DNA of 64,000 nucleotides from Bacillus_BA songklensis (GTDB lineage Bacteria; Bacillota; Bacilli; Bacillales; Bacillaceae_H). Both the position numbers and the translations under genes were made by a program. Location of the stretch: the NCBI RefSeq assembly GCF_042649685.1, contig NZ_JBHRZT010000052.1:248001-312000 (forward strand), given 5' to 3'. Positions 8,218 through 16,556 of this stretch are shown here, in pieces. Within the stretch, counting starts at the first letter, position 1. Each line of letters starts with the position of its first letter. Under the pieces are notes generated by a model. It was not told the DNA's origin, ran no database searches, and worked only from the letters and a program-made list of their open reading frames with translations.

Positions 8218-8226
8218 CATACACTA
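8218..8226 (+). promoter_or_regulatory. Possible sigma-E/sigma-K -10 element
   Basis: CATACACTA fits both the sigma-K -10 pattern CATA-NNN-TA and the sigma-E pattern CATACA-T. It lies 33 bp before the start of the glycine/tyrosine-rich gene. The -35 region is weak, so this is only a hint of mother-cell expression. Confidence 0.35.
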
Positions 8227-8258
8227 TTAAGACAAAACACAAGGAGGTTTTCTCATTT

Positions 8259-8531
8259 ATGTATCCATACGGTTATTATCGTGGTGGAGCCCCTTACGGC
8301 GAAAGTCGATTCTTTGCTTTTCCATTTCTTGGAGGACTGGCAGGCGGGTTGTTAGGAGGGCTGGCAGCCGGTGCGTTGATTGGTCGTCCTGGATTTTACG
8401 GTGCTCCTTTTCCTTATTACCCTCCATATCCTGCAATCCCTTATGGCGGATACGGTGCATATGGCGCTCCTTATGGTTCCCCTGCGGCTATCTATAATAC
8501 GTATTATACCGCTCCTCCTCTATACAGGTAA
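8259..8531 (+). CDS. Glycine/tyrosine/proline-rich small protein, coat-like
   Basis: The ATG at 8259 follows AAGGAGG. The 90-residue product starts with MYPYGYYRGG and has a glycine-rich hydrophobic centre (LGGLAGGLLGGLAAGALIG). It ends in repeated PYY, PPYP, YGGYGAYGAPYG motifs. The composition recalls tyrosine/glycine-rich spore coat proteins of Bacilli. A similar protein is encoded at 59631-59906, sharing the G-rich centre followed by an ALIGRP or ALIARP motif and a tyrosine/proline tail. The coat role is inferred. Confidence 0.7.
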   Translation: MYPYGYYRGGAPYGESRFFAFPFLGGLAGGLLGGLAAGALIGRPGFYGAPFPYYPPYPAIPYGGYGAYGAPYGSPAAIYNTYYTAPPLYR

Positions 8532-8567
8532 AAAAGATGTCGAGACCTGATGTCTCGACATCTTTTT
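8530..8567. terminator. Bidirectional terminator between the Gly/Tyr gene and ppk
   Basis: AAAAAGATGTCGAGAC and GTCTCGACATCTTTTT form a strong stem with a 4-base loop. A-runs and T-runs on both sides allow termination in both directions between these convergent genes. It overlaps the ppk stop codon. Confidence 0.85.
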
Positions 8568-10692
8568 ATTCTTCGTCTTCTTTGACCTGATAGGCCATTT
8601 CGTAGAGGATTTGCTGGCTGTCTATAATGGGTCCGTCGGCCTTTCTCTTCACATAATGATAATTTCCTTCAGCATCCAGTTTACGGGCCTTCACATTATC
8701 AGCCAACATGATCGACAACCATTTATTGATTCGTTTCTTTAAGCGGCCATCGAAAATCGGGAATAAAATCTCTACACGTTTTTCCATATTTCTTGTCATC
8801 ATATCCGCTGATGATAAAAACAATTTCTCTTCCCCATTGTGATGGAAATAGTAAATACGGCTATGTTCAAGGAAACGGCCCACGATACTGTGCACCGTAA
8901 TGTTTTCACTGACACCTTTAATTCCTGGGCGCAAGCAGCAAATCCCGCGAACGATTAAATCGATTTTTATTCCCGCATTGGATGCTTCATATAGCTTCAT
9001 CATGATCGGTTTGTCCGTTAGCGAATTCATCTTGGCAATAATACGGCCATTCCCATGTTGCTTGTGGAACTGAATTTCCTGGTCGATGAACGAGATGAAA
9101 TCCTCCCGAATATTAAACGGGGCAACAGATAGGTGATGATACGTTGGCTTTTCTGTATAACCGCTTAAATAATTAAAGAAATTCGTGGCATCTATGCCGA
9201 TTTTTTTGTTCGTTGTAATTAGTCCCATGTCTGTATAAATTTTAGCTGTCGCATCATTGTAGTTACCTGTTCCTAAATGGACGAAATGTTCGATGCGCCC
9301 ATTTTTACGCCTTACAACAAGTGTAATTTTACTATGCGTTTTCAAGTAATTCATCCCATAAATTACATGACAGCCTTCCTGCTCCAGTTCTTTCGCCCAA
9401 TGTACATTGTTTTCTTCATCAAAACGGGCTTTTAATTCTACTAACACAGTCACTTGTTTTCCGTTTTCCGCGGCTCTTTTTAATGCTTTAATAATCGGCG
9501 AATCACCGCTTACACGATAAAGGGTCTGCTTAATGGCCAATACATCGGGATCGTCGGCGGCATCGGACACAAAATCAACAACCGGCTCAAACGACTCGTA
9601 CGGATGATGAAGTAAAATATCTTGCTGCAGCGCTTTTTCAAACACATCCTCATGCGAAGCCAAATCTTTGGGAGGCTGCGGAATGAGGGTTTCATCCACT
9701 AAATGTTCGTGTGTCGCTTCTACATCTTTATAAAAGGAGAATAAAGAGGTTAAATCAAGAGGACCATCCACACAATAAATATCTTTTTCGTGAATTTCCA
9801 ATTCTTCTTTCAAATAGTGAAGCAACTTGTCATCGTACTCCTGCCCCTTTATTTCCAAACGAACAGCCGCTCCCCATTTTCGTTTTTTTAATTCTTTTTC
9901 GATTTCTTTCAATAAATCCCGCGCGCCTTCTTCGTGAATGGTCATGTCTGCATTGCGGGTAATACGGAATGGGGTAACAGATTTCACTTCATATCCTTTG
10001 AATAACTTATAGATGAAATGCGAAATGACATCTTCTAATAAAATAAACGTTCTTTTTTCTCCGCAAGTAGGCAGCTCAATGTATCTTGTTAACACGGCAG
10101 GCACTTGAACGAGAGCCAGCTTTCCGTCGAGCCTTTCCATCTCATCCTGCTCATCCTGATGGTTGGCCAATACAATGGCCAAATTCAGGCTCTTATTGAG
10201 AAGCATCGGAAACGGACGATAGGCATCCACTGCCATTGGAGTTAGAACAGGAAAGATTTGCTCATTGAAATATTGCGCTAAAAACTGCATTTGTTCATCA
10301 TTTACACCTTGCACGTTTACAATCAGAATACCCTCTTTTTCAAGGAGAGGAAGCAGCTCGTTATATGTCTCATACTGTAGATTAACAAGTGTATGGTTTT
10401 TCTTCGAGATATAGGAAAGTTGTTCTTTTGGAGTTAATCCCGCTTTATTTTCCGGTTTATTAAATCCTGCTTTAACCTGGTCCTTTAACCCTGCTACCCT
10501 CACCATAAAAAACTCATCCAAGTTTGATGAAAAGATGGCTAAAAATTTAAACCGTTCCAATAAACGATTGCGTTCATCAATGGCCTCTTCTAATACACGC
10601 TGATTAAAAGCAAGCCAGCTTAATTCTCGGTTGTTATAATTTGATGGATGCCCCAGATTTTTTCGTTCCGTTATTGTACTTGTTGTTTCCAT
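8566..10692 (-). CDS. ppk: Polyphosphate kinase Ppk1
   Basis: The 708-residue protein has the normal Ppk1 length and reversibly polymerises ATP gamma-phosphate into inorganic polyphosphate. The N-terminal domain begins RELSWLAFNQRVLEEA. Two phospholipase-D-like catalytic halves carry the histidine motifs KTHSKITLVVR (autophosphorylated His) and LEHSRIYYFHHNG, and NSLTD is also present. I use the ATG at 10692; a GTG one codon earlier is possible. It is downstream of ppx on the same strand, with its own control region carrying a PhoP-box array. B. subtilis itself lacks a classical ppk1, so this pair is an addition. Confidence 0.95.
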   Translation of the reverse strand: METTSTITERKNLGHPSNYNNRELSWLAFNQRVLEEAIDERNRLLERFKFLAIFSSNLDEFFMVRVAGLKDQVKAGFNKPENKAGLTPKEQLSYISKKNHTLVNLQYETYNELLPLLEKEGILIVNVQGVNDEQMQFLAQYFNEQIFPVLTPMAVDAYRPFPMLLNKSLNLAIVLANHQDEQDEMERLDGKLALVQVPAVLTRYIELPTCGEKRTFILLEDVISHFIYKLFKGYEVKSVTPFRITRNADMTIHEEGARDLLKEIEKELKKRKWGAAVRLEIKGQEYDDKLLHYLKEELEIHEKDIYCVDGPLDLTSLFSFYKDVEATHEHLVDETLIPQPPKDLASHEDVFEKALQQDILLHHPYESFEPVVDFVSDAADDPDVLAIKQTLYRVSGDSPIIKALKRAAENGKQVTVLVELKARFDEENNVHWAKELEQEGCHVIYGMNYLKTHSKITLVVRRKNGRIEHFVHLGTGNYNDATAKIYTDMGLITTNKKIGIDATNFFNYLSGYTEKPTYHHLSVAPFNIREDFISFIDQEIQFHKQHGNGRIIAKMNSLTDKPIMMKLYEASNAGIKIDLIVRGICCLRPGIKGVSENITVHSIVGRFLEHSRIYYFHHNGEEKLFLSSADMMTRNMEKRVEILFPIFDGRLKKRINKWLSIMLADNVKARKLDAEGNYHYVKRKADGPIIDSQQILYEMAYQVKEDEE

Positions 10693-10756
10693 CACGATTG
10701 CCCACCCTTATTAAAATCTCTACTTTTCCGTAATCTTTTTCACAATATCATTACAA

Positions 10757-10784
10757 TGTTAATTAAATGTAAATAAATTGTTAA
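10757..10784 (-). promoter_or_regulatory. PhoP-box array upstream of ppk
   Basis: Reading the minus strand, TTAACA (10784-10779), TTTACA (10773-10768) and TTAACA (10762-10757) repeat with an exact 11-bp period. This is the spacing and sequence of Bacillus PhoP~P binding sites (TTAACA-like repeats with about 5-bp gaps). Weaker repeats may flank it. The array ends 65 bp before the ppk start, suggesting phosphate-starvation control. Confidence 0.75.
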
Positions 10785-10915
10785 TTTTTATTAATGGTGT
10801 TATATTCAGCCAGTGATTTTTTATAATCCTAATCTTCAAAAAGTTACAATGGCAATATAATAGGTGTGCGCAGCTACGGAGATTTTCGATTTGTTCTGCT
10901 TGGTTACGGGGTCGG

Positions 10916-10950
10916 TTTATAAGTGCAATCGTTAAAGATACACTTATAAA
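10916..10950. terminator. Inverted repeat at the 3' end of ppx
   Basis: TTTATAAGTG (10916-10925) and CACTTATAAA (10941-10950) form a 10-bp perfect stem overlapping the ppx stop codon. No long T-run follows on the minus strand, so it may be a weak terminator or an mRNA end-protecting hairpin. Confidence 0.4.
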
Positions 10951-12482
10951 TCCTGGAACTGCAATGTAATAGACTGCTTTGTTGCTTTTTCGAGATGTTT
11001 CTTTTGTTTTTCCGCTTGATACTCTTCTGCCCGGTAATCGCTGTTACATAAGATTTTAATTGTAAAACCGTTTAAATCCTTATCCACATCTACATGTTTT
11101 ACAATGTTTCTTTTCGTTGCATTTAAGCTTGAAGCGACCTTTAAAACAGCCCCTAAAAAGCGCAATGTTTTTTGTTCTTCTTTTGTCATCCAATCTTTAA
11201 AAGGCTCCATATATTGGCGAAATGCCGTTTTTCCTTTATAAGAAGCAATTAAAGCTAATTTTAGCCGATCTTTATGGCTAATCCCGTCAATTGTCCGATT
11301 TGCTAACAAATAAAACGTATGCTGGCTGCTCGATTCCGAATCGATATACTCGCCGAGTTGAAAAACCTGTGCTGCCCTTTTCAGCAAATGAAGGTCCCCA
11401 TCCTCGAGCGGGAAATCAAGCTGCATGCGAAAATGCTGAAATAATAAACTGGCAGTTTTCGTCACTTCGTTCACATGTTCGATGTTAATTTCAAAATCCA
11501 TGATCATCTGTTGGAAACTTTCTTCCAGAACATTCGGATAAAGTCTAATTCCAAATGGCTTTTTCAGTTCCTCAAATAACAAGCCTTCTCGAAGTCCTTT
11601 TCGGCTTAACACGAATTTCGGTGCTCCCGTTACTTCACATAATGTTTCGAATACCTCGATGGCTGGCAAGATCGTATCTGCCCGATCCTTTGACAGGCCC
11701 TCTAATTTTTGCAGATCCTGATAAGTCATGCCGCCAAGCTGCTCTTTCACGCCACGAATATCCTCAAGTGTCATCTCATATTGGTGTAAACCCGCTAACG
11801 GATAACTGATGAAACTCTGGTGCAGCTGAACCATATTACGCGCACTTCCCCCAATCGCGACAATCGGAAGCTGCTTTCCTTTCAGCCACGGCAGCGTTTC
11901 TATTTGAGAACGAACAAAACTTTTAATGTTTGCCCGCTCCTCTTCGGTCGGTATGTCTCCTTTTATATATTGAAGCTTCAGTGAAAGAGCTCCAAAAGGA
12001 AAACTATGATACTCAATGAGCTGACGGTCTGAAAAATAAGTAACTTCTGTACTTCCCCCACCAATATCAATGGTAATGCCTTCTTTTTTATCCGTCGAGT
12101 TGACAACGGCCAAAAATCCGTAAAATGCCTCCTCGTATTCCGACAATACCATCACGGTAAAATCTGTCATTTCCTTAACGATACGACATACTTCTTCTTT
12201 ATTGACCGCCTGGCGGATCGTGGCAGTTGCTACGCATTTTACTTGTCGGATTTTATGGTGTCTCGTGATGATTTGAAAAGTATGTAAAGTGTTGATCAGC
12301 ACCCTTATTCCCTCGGCACTTAAGCACTGGTCTTCATTTAAATAATTGCGAAGCCTAGCCGCCACCTTCACGTTCTCCACTTGTTTAAAACGTCTCTTTT
12401 CGCCATATTCGTAAATGACAAGGCGCATCGTATTGGAGCCAATGTCAATCATTGCATATTTATTACCCAATTGTTTAAACAT
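10944..12482 (-). CDS. ppx: Exopolyphosphatase, Ppx/GppA family
   Basis: The 512-residue protein has an ASKHA-type ATPase core. It contains IDIGSNTMRLVIYEY near the N-terminus, the second phosphate loop IDIGGGSTEVTYF (about residue 138) and AIGGSARNM. A C-terminal HD-like helical domain follows. Ppx removes terminal phosphate from polyphosphate; GppA members also act on pppGpp, and the two cannot be separated from sequence alone. Pairing with ppk downstream favours exopolyphosphatase. The ATG at 12482 has only an AAAGG signal very close to it, so a start at residue 11 (MIDIGSNT) is possible. Confidence 0.9.
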   Translation of the reverse strand: MFKQLGNKYAMIDIGSNTMRLVIYEYGEKRRFKQVENVKVAARLRNYLNEDQCLSAEGIRVLINTLHTFQIITRHHKIRQVKCVATATIRQAVNKEEVCRIVKEMTDFTVMVLSEYEEAFYGFLAVVNSTDKKEGITIDIGGGSTEVTYFSDRQLIEYHSFPFGALSLKLQYIKGDIPTEEERANIKSFVRSQIETLPWLKGKQLPIVAIGGSARNMVQLHQSFISYPLAGLHQYEMTLEDIRGVKEQLGGMTYQDLQKLEGLSKDRADTILPAIEVFETLCEVTGAPKFVLSRKGLREGLLFEELKKPFGIRLYPNVLEESFQQMIMDFEINIEHVNEVTKTASLLFQHFRMQLDFPLEDGDLHLLKRAAQVFQLGEYIDSESSSQHTFYLLANRTIDGISHKDRLKLALIASYKGKTAFRQYMEPFKDWMTKEEQKTLRFLGAVLKVASSLNATKRNIVKHVDVDKDLNGFTIKILCNSDYRAEEYQAEKQKKHLEKATKQSITLQFQDL

Positions 12483-12661
12483 CCTTTACTTATGTAATTT
12501 TCCTTACATATTGCTATAAACATTTTAGCCCATTAAAGGGGATTATCACAACAGAAAATCATGCATTATCTATTGCCGATTGATTTCGCCTTTTTATTTC
12601 TATCATGTTTTTAAGTTGATAGAAATAAAATACATTGAGTGAAAAAAAGGGGGGGATAGGT

Positions 12662-12922
12662 ATGAACCATATTGTAAAGCCCGGAGAAACGTTATCAGCC
12701 ATCGCGCTTGATTATCGGCGTCCGCTTCAATCCTTGATCGCTGCCAATCCTTTGATCAATCCAAACATGCTTATACCCGGACAAGTCATTTTCATTCCCG
12801 GCTTGCCGGATCCAAAAAGTATCCCGTATACCGTTCATGTCTATGTAAACGAGCTTGCGTCCATCTTGCCAAATGGAACGGCAGTATACATTCGACCTTC
12901 ACGCGCTTATCCTTCTCCTTAA
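12662..12922 (+). CDS. Small LysM-domain protein
   Basis: The ATG at 12662 follows AAAGGGGGGA. The product has 86 residues. One LysM domain (about residues 2-46, HIVKPGETLSAIALDYRRPL through PGQVIFIPG) is followed by a 40-residue tail containing YTVHVYVNELAS. LysM binds N-acetylglucosamine in peptidoglycan. There is no signal peptide, so it may act in the spore coat or cortex or leave by another route, as with Bacillus LysM spore proteins. Its stop overlaps the convergent gdh stop within TTAA. Confidence 0.8.
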   Translation: MNHIVKPGETLSAIALDYRRPLQSLIAANPLINPNMLIPGQVIFIPGLPDPKSIPYTVHVYVNELASILPNGTAVYIRPSRAYPSP

Positions 12923-13704
12923 CCTTGACCGGCTTGGAAGCTCGGATATAATGTCATCCCGCCGTCTGCGTAGAGGGTAATGCCTGTAACGTATTTCGCT
13001 TCTTGTGATGCAAGCCAGGCCGCAACAGAAGCAATCTCATCAGGCTCAGCAATGTAACCCATCGGAATCATTTTTTCTACCGACGCTTTTACACCTGGGT
13101 CAGAAAACTTCTCTGCATTGATCGGAGTATTAATTGCTCCCGGTCCAATCGCATTTACTCGGATGCCTTTTGGTGCATACTCCAGTGCCAATGTTTGCGT
13201 CATCATCCGAATGCCTCCCTTGCTGGAAGCATAGTGAACAAAATGCGGCCACGGAATGATTTCGTGAACACTTGACATGTTAATGACACAACCTTTAACA
13301 TCGTTTTCCAGCATATACTTAATTGCTTGTGATGCTCCCAAAAATGTTCCTGACAAGTTCACGGAAATGACTTTATTCCAATCATCAAGCCTCATCTCAT
13401 GTGAAGGAATTTCTTTTTGAATTCCTGCGTTATTCACCATGACATCCAGGCTGCCAAATGATGTATGTGCCGCCTCGATGAGCCGTTTCATGTCTTCTTC
13501 TTTGGATACATCAGCCTGAACCGCAATGGCTTCACCACCGGCCTCTTTAATTGCTTGCACCACTTCGCTTGCATGTTCCTGTTTGCTTCGATAGTCGACG
13601 ACAACCTTCATTTTTTCTTGTCCGAACCGAAGAGCAATGGCTTTTCCGATTCCAGTTGCCGCTCCCGTAATGACTGCCACTTTGCCTGCTAAATCTGAAT
13701 ACAT
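12919..13704 (-). CDS. gdh: Glucose 1-dehydrogenase (SDR family)
   Basis: Starting at 13704 (after AGGAGTGG), the protein has 261 residues, the usual length. The Rossmann motif TGAATGIG, NNAG, the catalytic Ser (NMSSVHEI) and YASSK (Tyr/Lys pair) are present, followed by DGGMTLYPSFQ near the end. It matches the Bacillus glucose dehydrogenase that oxidises beta-D-glucose with NAD(P). The upstream gene is the glucose uptake protein, as in the B. subtilis glcU-gdh forespore operon. The open frame continues upstream of 13704 but overlaps glcU, so I exclude that part. Confidence 0.9.
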   Translation of the reverse strand: MYSDLAGKVAVITGAATGIGKAIALRFGQEKMKVVVDYRSKQEHASEVVQAIKEAGGEAIAVQADVSKEEDMKRLIEAAHTSFGSLDVMVNNAGIQKEIPSHEMRLDDWNKVISVNLSGTFLGASQAIKYMLENDVKGCVINMSSVHEIIPWPHFVHYASSKGGIRMMTQTLALEYAPKGIRVNAIGPGAINTPINAEKFSDPGVKASVEKMIPMGYIAEPDEIASVAAWLASQEAKYVTGITLYADGGMTLYPSFQAGQG

Positions 13705-13718
13705 CTCAACCACTCCTT

Positions 13719-14579
13719 TTATTTTTTCGTATATCCGAGGAGTACGCCTCCCAAGATAATTAAAATGCTTCCGATAATAACAAATACCATTTGTCTTTTC
13801 GATTTTTTCTCCCCAAGTAAAAAGATGCCGCCAAAAGTCGAAATGATAATCCCCATTTGAGAAAAGGAAAAACTTGTCGCAACTCCTACCCGAGGAACGG
13901 ACAGCAGCAATCCGATATTCCCTGTTGCCCAAATAAGACCCGTTAAAATATTGCGGACGGTGTATTTATCAAACGGCTTGTCTTTTATCGTCAGCAATAA
14001 GGCCCCGGCGATCATCCCCACGGCCTGTGGCAAAATTGCAGACCATCCATCAATTTCAAACCAACGTAAAATGATGACATATACTAAATATCCAAGCGTA
14101 GAAATAAGTAAGATGATCATTCCTTTTGTAAACTGATTTTTATCGTTATCACCTCCCTGATCTTTTTCTTCAATGGATGTAAAAACAACCCCAACAATAA
14201 TACAAATAAGGGCCGTGATCCCAATCATGATTTTCATTTTTGTTAACCATTCTTCAAATATGAGAACTCCAAACAAGCTTGTGGCTACGAGCTGCATTCC
14301 TGTTGAAACGGGAACCGCTTTTGACACCCCTAAATATTCAACAGCACCAAACTGATTTTTTTGTCCTAAAGACCAAAAAGCACCAGAAATAAAACTGATG
14401 GTGATGGCCTTCCAGGAAAGATCAGGTTGTACAAAAAAGTAAGCTCCTATCGCAAATAAGAAAGCACCAATTGTCAGACCGAGAACTTGGTTGGCAGGAG
14501 AACCTCCGAGTTTTACACTGACAAGAACAATGCTTCCCCATGTAATAGCTGGAATAAGAGCAATTAAAATATCGAACAA
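13719..14579 (-). CDS. glcU: GlcU, glucose uptake permease
   Basis: The 286-residue protein has about ten hydrophobic helices and belongs to the GRP (glucose/ribose porter) transporters. Signature stretches include IPAITWGSIVLVSVKLGG at the N-terminus and ATGNIGLLLSVPRVGVATSF. It imports glucose without phosphorylation, giving substrate to the gdh encoded 15 bp downstream. A perfect 20-bp palindrome lies 56 bp before the start. I did not find a convincing sigma-G promoter, although the B. subtilis operon uses one. Confidence 0.9.
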   Translation of the reverse strand: MFDILIALIPAITWGSIVLVSVKLGGSPANQVLGLTIGAFLFAIGAYFFVQPDLSWKAITISFISGAFWSLGQKNQFGAVEYLGVSKAVPVSTGMQLVATSLFGVLIFEEWLTKMKIMIGITALICIIVGVVFTSIEEKDQGGDNDKNQFTKGMIILLISTLGYLVYVIILRWFEIDGWSAILPQAVGMIAGALLLTIKDKPFDKYTVRNILTGLIWATGNIGLLLSVPRVGVATSFSFSQMGIIISTFGGIFLLGEKKSKRQMVFVIIGSILIILGGVLLGYTKK

Positions 14580-14634
14580 TTACAGCACCTTCTTAATTGA
14601 GTTATGTATTTTTTATTATTTGTTTGGATGTAAA

Positions 14635-14654
14635 AGTTCATGAATTCATGAACT
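14635..14654. promoter_or_regulatory. Perfect 20-bp palindrome upstream of glcU-gdh
   Basis: AGTTCATGAATTCATGAACT is identical to its own reverse complement. It lies between glcU and the divergent ykyB, nearer glcU, in an AT-rich region. Such palindromes are usually operators for dimeric repressors. The regulator is unknown. Confidence 0.5.
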
Positions 14655-14740
14655 ATATTTCTTATGTTCACTTTTTTTATTTTTTTTAAACCTTTTCTGA
14701 AAAACGGTTAAATGACTCTTTTTTTCTGAACATCACTCGT

Positions 14741-14768
14741 TTGCAAAAGGCCGATATGGGTATATAAT
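14741..14768 (+). promoter_or_regulatory. ykyB promoter
   Basis: TTGCAA (14741-14746), a 16-bp spacer and TATAAT (14763-14768). Predicted transcription starts near 14775, exactly at the stem-loop described next. Confidence 0.65.
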
Positions 14769-14773
14769 ATAAG

Positions 14774-14810
14774 AGAACCAAGCATCCAGCTTATATATTT
14801 GGTTCTTTTT
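14774..14810 (+). terminator. Terminator-like stem-loop in the ykyB leader
   Basis: AGAACCAA (14774-14781) pairs with TTGGTTCT (14799-14806) and is followed by a T-run. It starts at or within a base or two of the predicted +1. It could be an attenuator, a promoter-proximal terminator, or a 5' stability hairpin. The gene start is 39 bp further on. Confidence 0.5.
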
Positions 14811-14848
14811 GCCTATAAATGCACTGAATAAAAAGAAGGAGTGGAATT

Positions 14849-15316
14849 ATGTCGGACTTCACCGGTCACGAACCTCTAGAAGAATCTATAGATGAACTTG
14901 CCCAGGCTATTTTTACGGTCAATCGTCATGCAAAAGCAGCACCCGATCCAAAAAAACTGTATACTCTTAAAAAACTTGCACTGGAAAAGTTGATTTCAGA
15001 AGGAAAAGCAAAAAAAGAAGGGCTCCATTTCTCTCCAAACCCTGGGAAGAGCCAGCAAAAATCCGACGTACTTGTTTCTGTTGGGGACTACTATTTTCAT
15101 ATGCCTCCTAAAAAAGAAGATTTTCAACGACTTCCTCACCTCGGTCACTTAAATCATCATTACCGAAATCCCAAAACGTCCATGTCCTTGTCGCATGCAA
15201 AGCGCATACTATCTAAATATGCCGGCTACTGGGTGAAACCTCCTCAGCATCCGTTATATTTACATAGAAAAAAACAAGCCCCTGTGTTCAAACCTTTAGG
15301 AAAAAGCTATTTTTAA
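14849..15316 (+). CDS. ykyB: YkyB-family protein
   Basis: The 155-residue protein matches B. subtilis YkyB (about 154 residues) in length and sequence character. It has a helical N-terminus (IDELAQAIFTVNRHAKAAPD), a central basic region, and a C-terminus rich in His and Lys (HLGHLNHHYRNPKTSMSL). Function is unknown. The start follows AGAAGGAG. In B. subtilis it sits in the same yku region. Confidence 0.8.
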   Translation: MSDFTGHEPLEESIDELAQAIFTVNRHAKAAPDPKKLYTLKKLALEKLISEGKAKKEGLHFSPNPGKSQQKSDVLVSVGDYYFHMPPKKEDFQRLPHLGHLNHHYRNPKTSMSLSHAKRILSKYAGYWVKPPQHPLYLHRKKQAPVFKPLGKSYF

Positions 15317-15320
15317 CAAA

Positions 15321-15440
15321 GAAAAGCGGTGCAAGCCATATTTCGACGTTAGCCACATCCTGTGGCTAACGTCGAAATCTTCGCCATCCATGGCTCTTAC
15401 CGATAGGACGTTGGAGCTTCTGACGGGGAAACTGTTAAGA
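15321..15440 (+). repeat. Family A intergenic repeat module
   Basis: AAAAGCGG starts the module. It is followed by a 16-bp perfect stem (TTTCGACGTTAGCCAC / GTGGCTAACGTCGAAA) with loop ATCCT. Next come TTCGCCATCCATGGCTCT and CGATAGGACGTTGGAGCTTC. The order of parts is the same as in the minus-strand copy at 4684-4810, but the stem bases differ. It lies between convergent ykyB and cheV. Confidence 0.75.
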
Positions 15441-15463
15441 AGGCCTATCATATTTTTAGACTG

Positions 15464-15570
15464 AAATGAACCGTCAAGAAAATCCTTGATTCTACTGCAT
15501 TTTTAGAATGGTTCATTTTCAAGAGGGTGACTCGAAAGCATGTTCTTTTATGCTTTCGAGTCACCCTCTT
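15464..15570. repeat. Hairpin repeat family B, two-stem copy
   Basis: Hairpin 1 has outer arms GAAATGAACC and GGTTCATTTTC with the core AAAATCCTTGATT. Hairpin 2 is a 20-bp perfect stem (15522-15541 with 15550-15569) beginning AGAGGGTGACTCG. The T-rich side lies on the plus strand, so it could also stop ykyB readthrough. The same two-stem plan recurs at 34.28-34.40 kb. Confidence 0.8.
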
Positions 15571-15573
15571 TCA

Positions 15574-16479
15574 TTATAAAATATATTCATCTACCATTTG
15601 AATTAATTCGGCGATTTCAGGCTTGCTTACTTGGCCATCAGCTCCGACCATTTGTCCTTTATGGCGTAAATCCTCTGTGATAAGCGAGGAAAAGATAATG
15701 ACCGGCAGCCCCATCAATCGTGAATCCTCTTTAATCCGCTTTGTTAAGTGGTGACCATCCATTTGCGGCATTTCAATATCTGTAATGACCAGATGAACAT
15801 TGTCTTTAATGGAATCTCCGTTCTCTACAAGTGACTCTAAATATCGAAGGGCATCTTGCCCATTCTCGAAAAACTCACCGTTTACGTACCCCGCTTCTTC
15901 TAAAGTATCTGAAACAAGACGGCGCAGCAACGGCGAATCTTCTGCCACGACAATTCTCTTATTCGACCTTTCACGAGGTCCAAGTTTTTTTACAGAAGTA
16001 ATATTGATTCCAGAATCAGGATTTACATCTGTTACAATTTTTTCAAAATCAAGCATCAACAACATATGCCCATCCATTTTAATGACACCTGTTATTTGGG
16101 TTTCTAATCCTTGATACATTTGAGAAGGTTTTTCGATTTGTTTCCATGAAATGCGATGAATTTTTGTCACATGATGAACATGAAATACCATCTTTTGTTT
16201 ATTGAACTCTGTTACAATAAATTTATCCTTATCTGGAGCAGATGACGGAGGCATCTTTAAAGCCTTTGCTACGTCTACAATAGGTAAAACCTCCCCCCGC
16301 AGTTCAATAATTCCTTCCACATACGGATGTGTGTGTGGAATAGGGGTAATCGGGACAGGATTAATGATTTCTTTTACTTTAATAACATTGATCCCGAATT
16401 TGATTTGACCGATTCCAAATTCCACAATCTCCAATTCGTTTGTACCGCTTTCTAATAAAATGCCTTTTTCATCTTTCAT
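15574..16479 (-). CDS. cheV: CheV, chemotaxis adaptor with receiver domain
   Basis: The 301-residue protein, started at 16479 after GGAAGGGCG, matches the usual length of 303. A CheW-like domain (about 15-150; LESGTNELEIVEFGIG, IIELRGEVLPIVD, VTEFNKQKMVFHV) couples receptors to CheA. The receiver domain (about 175-300) contains AEDSPLLRRL, the phospho-acceptor Asp in VITDIEMPQMDG, and SKPE. It helps adaptation in Bacillus chemotaxis. An upstream in-frame ATG at 16518 lacks a ribosome-binding site. Confidence 0.93.
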   Translation of the reverse strand: MKDEKGILLESGTNELEIVEFGIGQIKFGINVIKVKEIINPVPITPIPHTHPYVEGIIELRGEVLPIVDVAKALKMPPSSAPDKDKFIVTEFNKQKMVFHVHHVTKIHRISWKQIEKPSQMYQGLETQITGVIKMDGHMLLMLDFEKIVTDVNPDSGINITSVKKLGPRERSNKRIVVAEDSPLLRRLVSDTLEEAGYVNGEFFENGQDALRYLESLVENGDSIKDNVHLVITDIEMPQMDGHHLTKRIKEDSRLMGLPVIIFSSLITEDLRHKGQMVGADGQVSKPEIAELIQMVDEYIL

Positions 16480-16556
16480 AATTTTCGCCCTTCCATCTTT
16501 AAGTCTAATCCTATTCATATATCCATTACTATCATCGGCTGTTTTACATAAAAAGT

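Noticed and set aside
8161..8258. Fluoride riboswitch before the crcB pair
   Set aside because: The conserved aptamer blocks are absent from the leader on the minus strand.
13705..13932. N-terminal extension of gdh
   Set aside because: Overlaps glcU and has no start signal; the known N-terminus begins at 13704.
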